64,000 nt of DNA from positions 6,636,676 to 6,700,675 of the forward strand of contig CM030933.1 in NCBI GenBank assembly GCA_018136815.1. Reading direction: 5' to 3'. This document shows, piece after piece, positions 1 to 9,857 of the stretch. Every line of letters starts with the position of its first letter. Position 1 is the first letter of the stretch. The position numbers and the translations under genes are program-made. The notes below the pieces were generated by a model. It saw nothing but the letters and a program-made list of their open reading frames with translations. It ran no database searches and was not told the origin of the DNA. The stretch comes from Isochrysis galbana. Taxonomy: Eukaryota > Haptophyta > Isochrysidales > Isochrysidaceae.

Positions 1-2
1 TG

Positions 3-1070
3 GCTCAGCAGCCCAACATCTCGGACATCCTGGCGCTGCACCCCGACTTGTCGGACCTATTGGCGCAGCACTCCAACTTGACTGACTTTGAAATAGCTGC
101 ATTAGCTGGCACGAGGGATGTCCCACTGGACGGGATCGGCCACCCTGACTTAGCATCGCAAGACGGTACCCACTGGGTCGATTCGGCACATGGCACGGCC
201 AGAGATGCGAATGGGGCCACGCGGCATGCATTCGGTAGGCCTCCCGACAACCGGACTGGCGCCCCACAACTGCAGTCCTCGCCCGATTCAAGGCCATCGG
301 CCATCACGGGCTCACCATCGCCGTCAGGGTGGAGGCAACCGTCAGGCCGGAAGAGCATTCCCCTTAACACATTTACTCCTGGACTTAACTCCGAAGACAT
401 CGAGAAAGCACGAAACAGCCCTGCCCGCATCAGACAGCGGCGCTTGTCGCAGGCTCGCGCTCGGGGCGAGATCCCACCCGGATTGAAGCATCCGCCTTCC
501 GCCGGTTTTAGCAAATTCCTCATGCCACGTCCCGACTTGGCGCCAATGGACAATTTTTTATCGGGTGCATCGCTTTCCCTGGACCCCAACTCACCGAAGC
601 CCCCTACAAGCCCAAAACCAATGGTTTACGAGAAGCTGCAACCGCGTCATTTTATACGTACGCCCTCTTCTCCTGTTGAGAATCCCGCGATATCGAATAG
701 CGCAGACACCGTTCGTCTACGATGGCCAAGACCCCCATCCGGCTTGAAGAACGGTCCATACGAAGGAGATGGACCCAGCCGCGAAGCTCACGACACATCC
801 ATTGTGCAGGACGATGGCGAGCGTAAAACTGCTTTCCTCTCGGTTGAGCTTCCGGCGACGGCTATTCCGAAGATCGTTGGCGGCATGGACGGCCAGCGGC
901 GCTCCACCGCCAACTCCTCGGGCAAGCGCCCGAAAAGCAAGGCTAGGGCAACCGACGCGGGCCCAACAACTAGCATTTTCACTGGCATCGAGGATGATGT
1001 GGTCCCGCCAATCGCTCTATCTGACAGCATTGTATGGAAAAGTGACAAGAGCCGTTCAAGTCTATCTTGA
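3..1070 (+). CDS. C-terminal part of a disordered Ser/Pro-rich protein, 5' end outside window
   Basis: The frame is open from the first bases of the window and ends at a TGA at 1068-1070, so the true start lies upstream. The first ~30 residues form a short tandem motif of about 12 residues (NISDILALHPDL, SDLLAQHSNL, TDFEIAAL). The rest is Ser-, Pro- and Arg-rich with no domain I recognise, for example a run of SPKPPTSPKP near the middle. Composition and length argue for a real but intrinsically disordered tail. No intron boundary is needed to keep it open. Function unknown. Confidence 0.4.
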   Translation, partial: AQQPNISDILALHPDLSDLLAQHSNLTDFEIAALAGTRDVPLDGIGHPDLASQDGTHWVDSAHGTARDANGATRHAFGRPPDNRTGAPQLQSSPDSRPSAITGSPSPSGWRQPSGRKSIPLNTFTPGLNSEDIEKARNSPARIRQRRLSQARARGEIPPGLKHPPSAGFSKFLMPRPDLAPMDNFLSGASLSLDPNSPKPPTSPKPMVYEKLQPRHFIRTPSSPVENPAISNSADTVRLRWPRPPSGLKNGPYEGDGPSREAHDTSIVQDDGERKTAFLSVELPATAIPKIVGGMDGQRRSTANSSGKRPKSKARATDAGPTTSIFTGIEDDVVPPIALSDSIVWKSDKSRSSLS

Positions 1071-1626
1071 CGAAACGAACATTCCGTGCCGCGGCGGTGA
1101 AGCAACTCTTGGATGGTCTTGGACAAATGTTGCCCTTTCGCCATCACTATGAGGGTAGCTACTGCTATTCGGCTAGTTGATGGAGACTCAGTTCAAGGTT
1201 GCTGCTACGACAATGACAAAATGCACTAGCATCACCTTACATCACCTACGGTAATATCCCCGGGACGAAAAGCTTGACGATTGCAGGCTATCGCCTATTG
1301 CGCTTGGGCGTGGTGCGGCCACTATCGCACAGCTACATGCCATCGCCCTTACATCCCCGGCGCTTCTCTCCCCTCTCCCCTTCACCCCCACTCATTCCGT
1401 TAGCCTCGGTGTCCGGGGTTGAGGCCCATGTGGACTACGACGATGGCCTTGGTTCGCTAGTTCGAACTCAGGACCGGCGCAGACCTGTGGCCAGTGGATG
1501 TGGCTTTCCGCGCGTCTTTGGGGCGAATGTTTGCTGGCTCCGTGACATACTCGAGGGTGATAGGAAGAATAGGCGGGGGGGCCAAGGTCAGAGGCCTAGC
1601 GTGTACTGCCGCCTGAGCTACCCGAC
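1071..1626. other. Intergenic stretch with a LINE 3'-end-like fragment
   Basis: No convincing gene. Around 1333-1425 the text (CATCGCCCTTACATCCCC, a C-rich run, then CGGTGTCCGGGGTTGAGG) resembles the 3' part of the LINE-like family at 43904-45218 and 14127-14393, in the minus orientation. The match is judged by eye and is diverged. Confidence 0.35.
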
Positions 1627-2490
1627 GTGGAGTCCGTCAATCTTCGGTGGGCGGCTGAGGCGGGGAGCCTGTGGCGGTCTACCGCCAGGCCCGTCATGAT
1701 CGGCATTGGCAGTGGCGGCGGGCCGGGCAGTGGAGGCGGCGGCGGCGGTAGCGGCGGCGATCAGCCCCCCCAAACACTCCAAGCGGCGGCGCTCACTACG
1801 CGGCAACTACCCTGGCTTATCTTTATCGCTTGCGGGACAGCGTCACCTGGCTCGCCATTTGAGAGTGCTAAGAGGCTCACGCCGGAGCTCCGCGCGAAAT
1901 ACGATGCGCTGCTAGCCACAAGCACGCCTGTTGAGCCTTGGGCAAAGCCAGCGACAAAGTTGCCGTCCAGCAACGCACGGACTCGCGCGCCGGCACCGGC
2001 ATCGCGTTGGGCCAAATTTAATCACCAAGATGTGTGGCTCAACATCAAGACGTCGCCGGAGCTTGAGACGATCTTGAGGATAGCTTGGCGAGAGGCGCGG
2101 CTCGGGCTGCGGCTGACGATGAAGATGCTGCGCGTGAGAACTGGCAAGGCGAAGGAAGAGCTAAGGGAGGAGAAGCTGAAGGGCAAGCAGGCAAGGAAAA
2201 AGTCTAAGGAGGCGGAGGAGGCTTGGATCGCCGCGGTCGTGCTGAAGCGCAAGTACTCGGAGTTGAAGAGCCTCGGCATCAACGAGCTCCGAGACAAGCT
2301 GAATGCACTACCAGGCCATGAAGGTGGGCAAACTTTGACAAGGTGGAGAGGCGCGGCGGAGGCTGTAAGTGGCGCGGCTAGGCGGCAATCTGTATCGCCG
2401 GTGATGGTGGAGGCGCGTGCCAGCGGCCCACGGCGCGCCCGGCCGCGGTTTTCGTTCTGGCTCTCCGGGCCTAACCGGATGACGTTTTAG
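1627..2490 (+). CDS. Hypothetical coiled-coil ORF
   Basis: A 287-residue frame. After a Gly-rich N-terminus (a GSGGGGGGSGG-like run) a central segment of about residues 140-235 is rich in Lys, Glu and Ala with heptad-like spacing (KAKEELREEKLKGKQARKK), consistent with a helical or coiled-coil region. The C-terminal third is encoded by sequence that is repeated downstream at 2506-2670, so the annotated end may lie inside a repeat. I recognise no family. It could be a remnant of a mobile element. Start codon uncertain. Confidence 0.3.
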   Translation: MESVNLRWAAEAGSLWRSTARPVMIGIGSGGGPGSGGGGGGSGGDQPPQTLQAAALTTRQLPWLIFIACGTASPGSPFESAKRLTPELRAKYDALLATSTPVEPWAKPATKLPSSNARTRAPAPASRWAKFNHQDVWLNIKTSPELETILRIAWREARLGLRLTMKMLRVRTGKAKEELREEKLKGKQARKKSKEAEEAWIAAVVLKRKYSELKSLGINELRDKLNALPGHEGGQTLTRWRGAAEAVSGAARRQSVSPVMVEARASGPRRARPRFSFWLSGPNRMTF

Positions 2491-2670
2491 CCTCGTCTCC
2501 CGGAATGGGTGGGCAAACTTTGACAAGGCGGCGGGGCGCGGCGGAGGCTCCGAGTGGCGCGGCTAGACGGCAGTCTCCGATGCCGGTGATGGTGGAGGCG
2601 AGCCGTGCCGCTTGCACGCGTGCTAGCGGCCCGCGGCGCCCGGCCGCGAATTTCGTTTGGGCTCTTGTCG
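2323..2670 (+). repeat. Direct duplication, two copies about 183 bp apart
   Basis: Copy 1 at about 2323-2465 and copy 2 at about 2506-2670 both start GGTGGGCAAACTTTGACAAG and continue through GGCGCGGCGGAGGCT, GTGGCGCGGCTAG and GGTGATGGTGGAGGCG. Copy 2 carries a short insertion. Poly-G (2710-2723) and poly-C/poly-A (2823-2839) runs follow. Confidence 0.75.
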
Positions 2671-3004
2671 TCGCACGCTTTGCGTTGTACGGCTTGCTCA
2701 TTTTTGTAGGGGGGGGGGGGGGTTGACCCCAAAGGGCACCGCCGATACGTGCTAGATTTCGGTGAGCACTGTGAACTTATTTTGCGAAAATTTTCCTCAA
2801 TCTCAACATGGTCAATATTGTACCCCCCCCCAAAAAAAAACTGTTCGGCCGAACTAGCACGTCTTCTTTATTTTGTGTGGGCATTCGTCTTCCGCTTCCG
2901 GAATGGTAAGGTGTGAGGCGAAGAGGGGGGGGAATAGCCCTTAGGCATGATCGCCAGCATAACCAATCATATTGTGTGCCGTTGCCTCATTAAGAGCCTG
3001 TTCA

Positions 3005-3982
3005 TCACGGCTTGCACGGATCGCTCTCTGCTAAAATCCTCAGATGTTCTTGGTCTTTGAAGCCCTTGACCTTGCAAGTCTTAATCATGACTGCCCGGTC
3101 TCCCTTAGACCTTTCACGAGCCTTCGCCCTCTCAGTGAACAGCTCCAGAAGATTGGTGCATACAGTTACGAGTACCATTGTATTGGACACGGTCTCTGGG
3201 CCCAACCTTCGATAGGCGAGCTGTAGTGTGTTCACATCCTCAGCGTTGCTCACCCAAACGTGCAAGATTTGCTTTGCCCAGCTTTGGCTGCAGCACGTTG
3301 ATGAACTTCGTATGACACCACACAACTTTTTCCTCAGCAGGGCCTCAGCTAGATCAACGCTTATTCCGGCCGAATCCGTTGACCCATCAGCCTGGTATGC
3401 GAAGGCCCTAGTTACAGAGACGCCAAGGATGACTTGGCCAAACTCAACGGCAAAGTCGGTGATCGGACCGCCGGACGGCCAATATTTCAGCTCGAGCTCT
3501 GTACTCACGAGCCGAGCGCCTAGGAGACGCACAAGCACCTCCATGGACAACGCCTCTGATATTTGTGATGCACCTCCAGCATTGTCAGTCTCGTAGATGA
3601 AGCGGGCGTCTGCACTTAAGTGCGCCAGCATACTTTCCCAGCAATCAGCACGCGCCTGCATTTCAGATTCGATGACGATTGCCATGTCGTCCAGTTGAGC
3701 AAATGCCCGAAGAAGAACCGAATCTTCGGCGGGTATTCGTATGCTACAAGCCGGCGCGAGTATAAATGTGCAGCCGAACGCGCCGAGAACTGCGGCGCCT
3801 CCCGACGCCTGCCTTGAGACGCCGAATGTCTGCAGCGCTCGGTGAGCATCCGTGTCAGTCTGCTTGGCCCCGCCATCTGGCCAGCGAGCGCGCGTGCTCA
3901 TGGCGGCCTCTGTGCGCTCGAGTTGGCTCGATGTCATCTTGACTCTCCGCGTGAAGACCAGTTTGCTCCGTCTCTTCGGCAT
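3005..3982 (-). CDS. Conserved eukaryotic protein of unknown function
   Basis: A 325-residue frame, MPKRRSK... to ...ESDPCKP. From about residue 125 it carries a well-structured segment: FIYETDNAGGASQISEAL, then STELELKYWPSGG, ITDFAVEFGQVILGVSVTRA, a LLRKKLCGVI helix, and WAKQILHVWV. This order matches from memory a widespread uncharacterised eukaryotic family (similar proteins occur in slime moulds and plants), but I cannot give a name with confidence. The acidic residue followed by a G-V-S-V-T-R-A strand is reminiscent of restriction-endonuclease-like folds, which is inference only. The first ~100 residues are less structured and the true start could be one of several Met codons. Single exon as read. 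Confidence 0.65.
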   Translation of the reverse strand: MPKRRSKLVFTRRVKMTSSQLERTEAAMSTRARWPDGGAKQTDTDAHRALQTFGVSRQASGGAAVLGAFGCTFILAPACSIRIPAEDSVLLRAFAQLDDMAIVIESEMQARADCWESMLAHLSADARFIYETDNAGGASQISEALSMEVLVRLLGARLVSTELELKYWPSGGPITDFAVEFGQVILGVSVTRAFAYQADGSTDSAGISVDLAEALLRKKLCGVIRSSSTCCSQSWAKQILHVWVSNAEDVNTLQLAYRRLGPETVSNTMVLVTVCTNLLELFTERAKARERSKGDRAVMIKTCKVKGFKDQEHLRILAESDPCKP

Positions 3983-4348
3983 CGTCGCATTCAGTGGAAA
4001 GGGGAGAGGAGGCGAGTCGGACGGACGAGTCCCTCGACGGAGAGCACAGGGTACACTGCACGCAGTGCTTCCTCATCCTTTCTCCTCTTTTCTTCTTTTA
4101 CTTGGTATCTTCTCGACTCATTCACCTACTCTTCATCTTCTCTGAGCGCTCTTGTTCCTTCCCTCGGTCCTTCCTTCGGTCCTTCGTTCTCTATCTTTTT
4201 TGCTGGTTTCATGGAGTACTTCTAGGCTCGCGCGCCGGGGCGGGGGGGGAGAGACGGACGGACGGGGCAAGGCCGCGTCCTCCGTGAGCACGCCGGTCTT
4301 TAAAAATAGCCTGGATCGCTTTTCCAGTTGGGTCTTTTGTGTTTCGGG

Positions 4349-4501
4349 ATGCTCAAGGCCTTGCACAACCTCAAGAACCTCGAACTTCGGTACAACAAGA
4401 TTGGCTCTGAGGGGATGCGAGCTCTTGCAGAAACCATATCGACGCCCTTGGTTGGGAACGAGCCTCAGCCGGAGATCATAAACCCTAGCCGGAGACCATA
4501 A
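4349..4501 (+). pseudogene. Leucine-rich-repeat gene fragment
   Basis: A 50-codon frame starting at ATG 4349 reads MLKALHNLKNLELRYNKIG then SEGMRALAETIST before losing similarity and stopping at TAA 4499-4501. LKNLELRYNKIGSEGMRAL is a typical ribonuclease-inhibitor-type LRR unit. Only about one repeat is present, so this is a remnant or a single exon of a larger gene. A TTTTCCAG tract just upstream (4319-4326) could be an old splice acceptor. The last codons lie in a small duplication (CCGGAGATCATAAACCC / CCGGAGACCATAAAC). Confidence 0.5.
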
Positions 4502-6507
4502 ACAGCTCTTAGTCTTAGTACACTGTCATGGACAAAGTCGTATTTGTCAATGCGATTGTTAATTGTCTAGAAACAAGTAATGGCACTCACACTCACTCTC
4601 ATAAACATAGGGGACAATAATAATCAATGTTATATCCTAGCCAACCCCACTAGCTAATTGGACATAACGTTTCAGTCCCGGAATCCCGCCATGCCTGACG
4701 GGCCAGGTGTCCGAGTGATACCGGGGGGTGGGGGGCACTGCCCCCTCCCCTCGATATTTGTCCTCCCCCCAGTGCATGCACCGACCCAGGATGCACGGCC
4801 GCGTGTGCGGTGAGACTATTAAGAAATTAATTAATCAGCCCTCAGCTCGATTTCCTTCAGCTCCTCTGGAGTTGCAACGTCCCAAAAAGCTGACACATTT
4901 GCAAACAAAAAGAAACACGAGACAGCTGATAGCCCGGTGGCGCAGGAGGGAGTGTAGGACTAGACCATCGTCAAGGATTGGCTCACGCCGCCTGCCACCG
5001 GAAACCCCGTACACCGAGCCCCTAAGTAGAGCACGGGGGGACGGGCCACAAGGCAGGTGGAGGGTGTGAAAAAGGATGCGGGCGTGGCTGCAGACTAGAC
5101 ATGCAAGGTCGCGCGCGCGGCGAGATCATTAAGAAGTTTTTTTATCTGTTTGCCCCTATGCCTGCCTGGACTGTCCTAGCCGAGTCAGTCGTGTTGGCAA
5201 ATAGGGGCGAAAGTCGCCTGGGGATCGGGTGCACTCACGGCACGCTCCATAGGTTAGACTATAACACTTCGTTTTGAGGGTGGCAAAACTAGAGGGGGCG
5301 AGCCCGAGAACGGACGGCAAGCGGAGGAGGAGCTTACACCCCACAGGCGCAAATAGCCGTCGGGGAGACAGTGAGGAGGCGGGCATAATGGCTTAAGCTG
5401 GAAATGACCTTGAAACGCAGCGAGGTCTCGAGAACCCCGGGCTGCCCGGGGGGGAAGGGGGGGGGCTCCTCATCGGCAGGCGAATGGGAGGGGCATCCAG
5501 TGTCACCCCCGATGCACGGTGGCGGGGAATGGGGAATGCCACATACCGCTAGGGAATAGTGGGAGACGGACCGCGAGAGGTTCCTGTCGCAGCGCCCTTG
5601 CGGCGGCAGTACGCCGACACGCAGATCGAGGTGAGGGAAGAGACGGCAGAGAGAGGGCGAGCTAGGGCACCATACTCTGCGGCCACAATGCGTGTAGAAG
5701 TGGAGCACGCGGCGGCGTGAATGGTCATGCGTCGCGACGGAGGCAGAGGTGCGCCCGAGAATCGTCCAAAGATGAGGCCAGAGACGTGGTTAGGTAAGTG
5801 GCGAAGACGGCGGAAGGCGGCTAGGCAGGGGACATTGCTCGGTCTCGGTGAAGTGGACGTAGTAGCGTGCGTTGAGCCGGTGCAACGTGGCCTCGTTCTA
5901 CTCTGGGCGCACAGCGGCCCTCACTTTTGCGTTTGCTTTAGCTTCGCGCATTCGTTCTCCCTTCTCGGGTCTATAGTGGCCCCAGGCTGCCCGCCGTAAC
6001 GTCTTCACTGTAGCCGCCGCCGTCAGGCGCCGCGCCCAGCTCAATCAGCTGTGCTATGCCATTTCCATTGCGGTGCCCAGGATAGGATAGTAGGGTATGC
6101 AAGCAGCAGGGATGCTCGCGGCAGCGGGAAAGAAGACCAAATAAAGAGCGGAAAGAAGAAAGAGCCGCACCAGCCAAAGAATACCGCACAGCGCGCGAGG
6201 TGAATGAGTGCAGATAACATACAATAACTCGTCACTATCCACTTACATGCGCACGACTTTCCTAGAGTACTGTTAGTCGTACGCCGGCAGTAAGAGGGTC
6301 GAGAGTAGAAGAGTACAAGAAGAGCTTGGGGCCTTGAGTGAGCCCAAATTGTCTCAGCCACTATGGCGGCCACTCTCCCAACGACCCACCGATGATGTGA
6401 AGTATGCAGAAATAGAAGCTCAAGGGCAGAACCCTTGAAGTCCGTAACGTGAGTGCCACGCTTTGTGCGCCGCCTGTGATAAAGCCGAGCGTAGAGACGA
6501 CACCACT
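4502..6507. other. Gene-poor interval holding dispersed repeats
   Basis: No gene is supported. It holds a repeat at 4705-4825 also seen at 9857-9935 (GGTGTCCGAGTGATACC / CAGTGCATGCACCGACCC) and ending in the same GCCGCGTGTGCGGTGAGA as the long-TIR element at 39371-40248, and then the SINE-like copy at 4926-5139. From 5140 to 6507 I see only GC-rich sequence with overlapping open frames of no recognisable content. Confidence 0.5.
4926..5139 (+). repeat. SINE-like element with tRNA-like promoter and T-rich 3' tail
   Basis: This ~214-bp unit aligns over its whole length with 36372-36592: GATAGCCCGGTGGCGCAGGA, later CCGGAAACCCCGTACACC, GGACGGGCCACAAGGCAG, GGCGTGGCTGCA, and the end CGCGCGCGGCGAGATCATTA followed by AGAAGTTTTTTT. 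TGGCGCAGGAGG near the start fits a tRNA A-box (TGGCNNAGNNGG), and GGATTGGCTC about 34 bp later is a weak B-box. That pattern suggests a tRNA-derived short retroelement with a T-tract end. Confidence 0.6.
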
Positions 6508-7442
6508 TCAGTCGACCTCGATGGCGGTCATTGCTCGACAATGCGCTCGCAGCAATTTGATGTTGTTCTTCTCTTGCTTGCCATACTGGACCAGCATCAC
6601 GTGGAGAGGATATTTGATGTCGTCAGGAATAACAGCGTTCAGGTGCTCATATGTTTGATCTCTGCTGGCTGAGGAGGACACCCATCCCAGCGCAATTGCA
6701 ATTTTCCAAACATGGGTATCGACAGGGAACTCAGCTCGTCGCAGGCAAAACATGAGAACGCACGATATAGTCTTTGCGCCTACGCCTTTGAAACGAGACA
6801 GCTGCCTCTTGACCTCCGCATCAGGCAAATCTCGCCTGTAAGCAAACGGGGCAAGTGTGGTCGGAGGTCTTGGTCAAGCCAGGGAACACATATAGTAGTA
6901 CTAAGTTCTGTGTGGATGACGCAAGGTTGCATACGATGGCAAGGGCCTGAGCAGTTGGCTGCGCACAGATGTTCAAGGCTGCAGACCCCTTGTTCAGCAT
7001 GTAATGTTTGCAAGATGGCCTGGATGCGCTCGGCCCGAGTCGCGGCCAATCCGCAGACCTTGATCTGTTTTTCTACGTCAGCAGGCTCTGCCGTGCGCAC
7101 TTGCTCCCACTCTGGGAATGCAGCCTTGAGCTGTGCGAAAGCGCGCGCGCTGGTCGTGTCCGTGGTGTTCTGCGACAACATGGTGCCGACCAAGGAGTCG
7201 AGCACGCTCCGTCTCGGGCCGTGGTTGGGCTTTGGAGTGGCGGCCTTCTCGGGGAAGAGCTGCGCCAACGCCTGGTACACCTGTACACACTCATGCGCGC
7301 TCGGCTTGGTCTGCTTGGGCGCGGGCGCGAGTTGGAGCTGCTGCGGATCGGCCGAGCAGACCGTCGCGCAAACCCGCCGCTGCCGGCTCATCGGCCTCGT
7401 CGCGCTCGGCGAGGAGGCGCGCTCACCCCGCTTGCCGCCCAT
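6508..7442 (-). CDS. HhH-GPD family DNA glycosylase (endonuclease III-like), two exons
   Basis: Base-excision repair glycosylase/AP-lyase fold, expected in nucleus or organelle. Exon 1 is 7442-6967 and exon 2 is 6835-6508, giving 267 residues. The intron 6836-6966 (131 bp) has donor GTGCGC and acceptor CTTACAG and splits a Leu codon, producing SLEHL-RDLPDAEVKRQL, which matches how plant and fungal relatives read. The helix-hairpin-helix FKGVGAKT (residues 174-181, with the Lys expected of a bifunctional lyase) and the catalytic Asp in FPVDTHV (D198) are both present. Exon 1 carries the six-helix barrel motif SLVGTMLSQNTTD. No C-terminal iron-sulfur Cys cluster is seen, as in the plant-type subfamily. 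A mobile element (7586-7757) lies 144 bp upstream of the ATG. Confidence 0.93.
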
Positions 7443-7585
7443 TCTCTCTCGCCTCTCGCTCCGCTGCCGGAGTTTTCGCGCCCTCCCCCCCCTCCTCCTC
7501 CCCCCGACCCCGAGTTTTCTTGTTGTTCTGATACTATGCTCTAGTACTTTACGACCGTGGTGGTTCGGTGCTGGTGCTGTGCCCC

Positions 7586-7757
7586 CTAGATGGGAAATAC
7601 GTATTTACCGTATTTGGCCAGAGACCAAATTCATAAATATTTGGCTGTATTTGAAGCGTGCCCTGGGTTGTAGGCCTCGAATGTATTTGAAATGTATTTG
7701 GCCGGAGGCCAAATACATGCTGTATTTGCAGGCCTTTGCACCGTATTTCCCATCTAG
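7586..7757. mobile_element. Small TIR element (MITE), 10-bp target duplication
   Basis: A 172-bp AT-rich insert with perfect 16-bp terminal inverted repeats, CTAGATGGGAAATACG (7586-7601) and CGTATTTCCCATCTAG (7742-7757). It is flanked by GCTGTGCCCC on both sides (7576-7585 and 7758-7767). The inside is rich in TATTTGG motifs, including a TATTTGGCC...GGCCAAATA palindrome. The duplication length fits Mutator-like elements (9-11 bp). It has no coding capacity and lies just upstream of the glycosylase gene. Confidence 0.85.
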
Positions 7758-8030
7758 GCTGTGCCCCCGTCGCTCGTCGGTAACCGAGGGCGAGTTGACG
7801 CTCGACCCTCCCCACATTGTGGGTGCTGTTTTAATTTCATACCAAGATGCGGGGGGGAGGGGGCAAAAATCACTTGGGCGGCGTCGGCCGTGCGCGCCCC
7901 ATCCGGCATCCGGCATCCGGCTCCAAAAAACACTTTCTCCCCAGTTCCCCATCCATAAGACTGTGAATAGGTTTGATTTTGGCCTACTACAGTCAAACCT
8001 AGTAGCTCAAAGAGGCTACTATGTTACATA

Positions 8031-9043
8031 CTACCTCCGTTCCATTACTGAACCGCATCGCCAAAATAGGGACAGTAAAGTTGACATAAAAAAAATTCGT
8101 GTTGAGAGGGGAATAGCGGGTACACTGGGGCGAAAGACCACCAAAAAATCTGGCACCCAAACCCACCAAAGGCGTCCGAATATTACGTTTTCAGTATTGA
8201 TCAAACACGATTTTGGCGCCCCCTAGCTAGACGACCGATCGCCTTGCCACGAAAGCTCTCGCCGCTCCGCCACTCTCGCGAGAGCCGGGCCCGAGCCCCC
8301 GCAGCATGGGAGGCGCACTGGTGGCGACTTTGTGAGGCGCTGCCGTCCCGCGTCCTGCCTCTCCCGAGCAGCCTCCTGAGCTGCCCAGCACGCCCGAGGA
8401 GGATGAGGCCCCACCGTCCAAGAAGCGGCGGTGCTCCTTGACATCGAACTGCCAGGCGGCAATTGCTGTGGCATACGAGCATACGAGCGCGAGCGGCTGC
8501 CAGAGCCGAAGCATGGGAAGGAGTGGCAGCGAGCGCACGCGGCATTGTGTGAGAAGTATGATGTTGGCCCGCGCTATCCGGCTGAGGTCAGCCGAACATC
8601 AGCTGGCTGAGGCGCTGAGGCAGGAGGCAGGACGTCTGCCGGCATCCGGCATCCCGCAAGTGTGCTAGTGGCCTTGCCGCTGTGCAAGTGTGAGTAAGCA
8701 TTCAGCATGAATGCCCCCCCTGAGGAATTCAGTGCTCTCTTCAATATTAAAGCTTTGTGTTGGCGCGCATCGTTGAGGTGGAGGGATCGAATGAGTATGA
8801 TTTGTGATTTGCCGCACCGCCGTGATGTGTGATGTGCTTAAGGACACTGATTAGAATTCCATTCATTGCAACTTCGTCCCTAGCTAGGTGCGAATCGCAC
8901 TATTGAGATGAAACAAAATGTTCATGTTAAGCCCCAATGTACCCTCTCCCCTCTGATATCTTTGGCGGGGCCTCAATATTAGTGTCTAGCTAACCGTTAT
9001 TGTTTTAAGCCTCCTTGACGTCTCAGTAATGGAACGGAGGTAG
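8031..9043. mobile_element. Stowaway/mariner-like TIR element with GC-rich cargo
   Basis: Terminal inverted repeats of 21 bp (beginning CTACCTCCGTTCCATTACTG at 8031; perfect reverse complement ending at 9043) flanked by TA on both sides (8029-8030, 9044-9045). Subterminal sequences also match in inverted orientation (GAGAGGGG...GGGTACACTGGGGC on the left, GAGGGGAGAGGGTACATTGGGGC-like on the right side's complement). Ends and TA duplication fit Tc1/mariner Stowaway elements. The interior from about 8220 to 8700 is far more GC-rich than the ends and holds no transposase, so it looks like captured foreign sequence. Confidence 0.8.
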
Positions 9044-9341
9044 TAGTAGTAGTGCACCGGCGCTACTATTGTACATAGTAGTAGTGCATTTCGGACTCCT
9101 TGGTACCTTAGTACCTTAGGTACTATTGTACCCAGAGGCCCTATAAATAGTATATAGCCTGCGACTTGTAGCCCCTAGCCCCTATATAGCAAGTAGGCCG
9201 GCTGCCGACTAGTGGGAGTTGTATCTCCCCCCCTCCCCCCTTCCCCCCTCCCCCATTTTTTTGTAAGGATAAGAAGGGCCACCTGGCTTTTTACAAAAGT
9301 ATAATAATGAAAATGAAAGTTGAAAATTCGTAAGCCGGCTT

Positions 9342-9545
9342 TAAGTCGCGTTCCGTCAAAAGAGGGCCAGGTTATTTGTTTTCTTTTTGGTATATACACT
9401 TACAATGCTCAATATTATTATTGTCAGGTTATTTGTTTTCTTTTTTGGTCTATTATTACAGTTACAAAGCTCAATATTATTATTGCAAGCTAATCACGCC
9501 CCCCCCCCACACTCCCAAACACCCCCAGCTACGCGTGCTAGCAAA
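9342..9545 (-). repeat. Dispersed repeat K, 3'-region copy
   Basis: Begins AAGTCGCGTTCCGTCAAAAG AGGGCCAG as at 43138 and (inverted) at 13472, then TTTGTTTTCTTTTTGG and a TATTATTATT run, ending at CCCCCAGCTACGCG. An internal ~55-bp segment (GGTTATTTGTTTTCTTTTT...) is duplicated here. In the 43-kb copy this sequence is the 3' flank of the gene at 43261-43830. Confidence 0.75.
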
Positions 9546-9553
9546 GCATGCTC

Positions 9554-9857
9554 ACTGATGGGAATATGCATGTATGGCATCAACTCGTCTTGGAAAATGT
9601 GCGAGTGGCTCGTGGCAGCAACACCGTTCGGTGCCCAACGACATACAGGCCTCGCTATCGACGAGATGACCGTCACGGCCCTAAGAGCTCAAGGTGTCCA
9701 GTGGCGAGAAAGAAGGTGGGACTGTGTATGAGGCAGTGCACGGAAAGGTGTCGGACAACGCCTCCAACATGAGCAAGGGATGAGAGGGCTTTAGTGGTGG
9801 CTTCTGCGCCGACCACACGCTTGAGCTTTCCGTCAAGTGCTTCACTGGCGCGGAAGG
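9554..9857 (+). pseudogene. Decayed hAT-type transposase fragment
   Basis: Two adjoining frames read like one piece of hAT transposase. The first holds SSWKMCEWLVAATPFGAQRH followed by TGLAIDEMTVTALRAQGV. After a frameshift near 9715 the second holds VYEAVHGKVSDNASNMSKG, an in-frame TGA (9780-9782 area), then GFSGGFCADHTLELSV. SDNASNM and CADHTLELSV are typical hAT core motifs. The fragment is cut off at ~9857 by the repeat also found at 4705. It is a different lineage from the intact hAT at 17777-20221. Confidence 0.65.

Noticed and set aside
1455..1470. GTTCGAACTC resembling a tRNA B-box
   Set aside because: The flanking bases do not form a T-stem or acceptor stem and no A-box is placed correctly.
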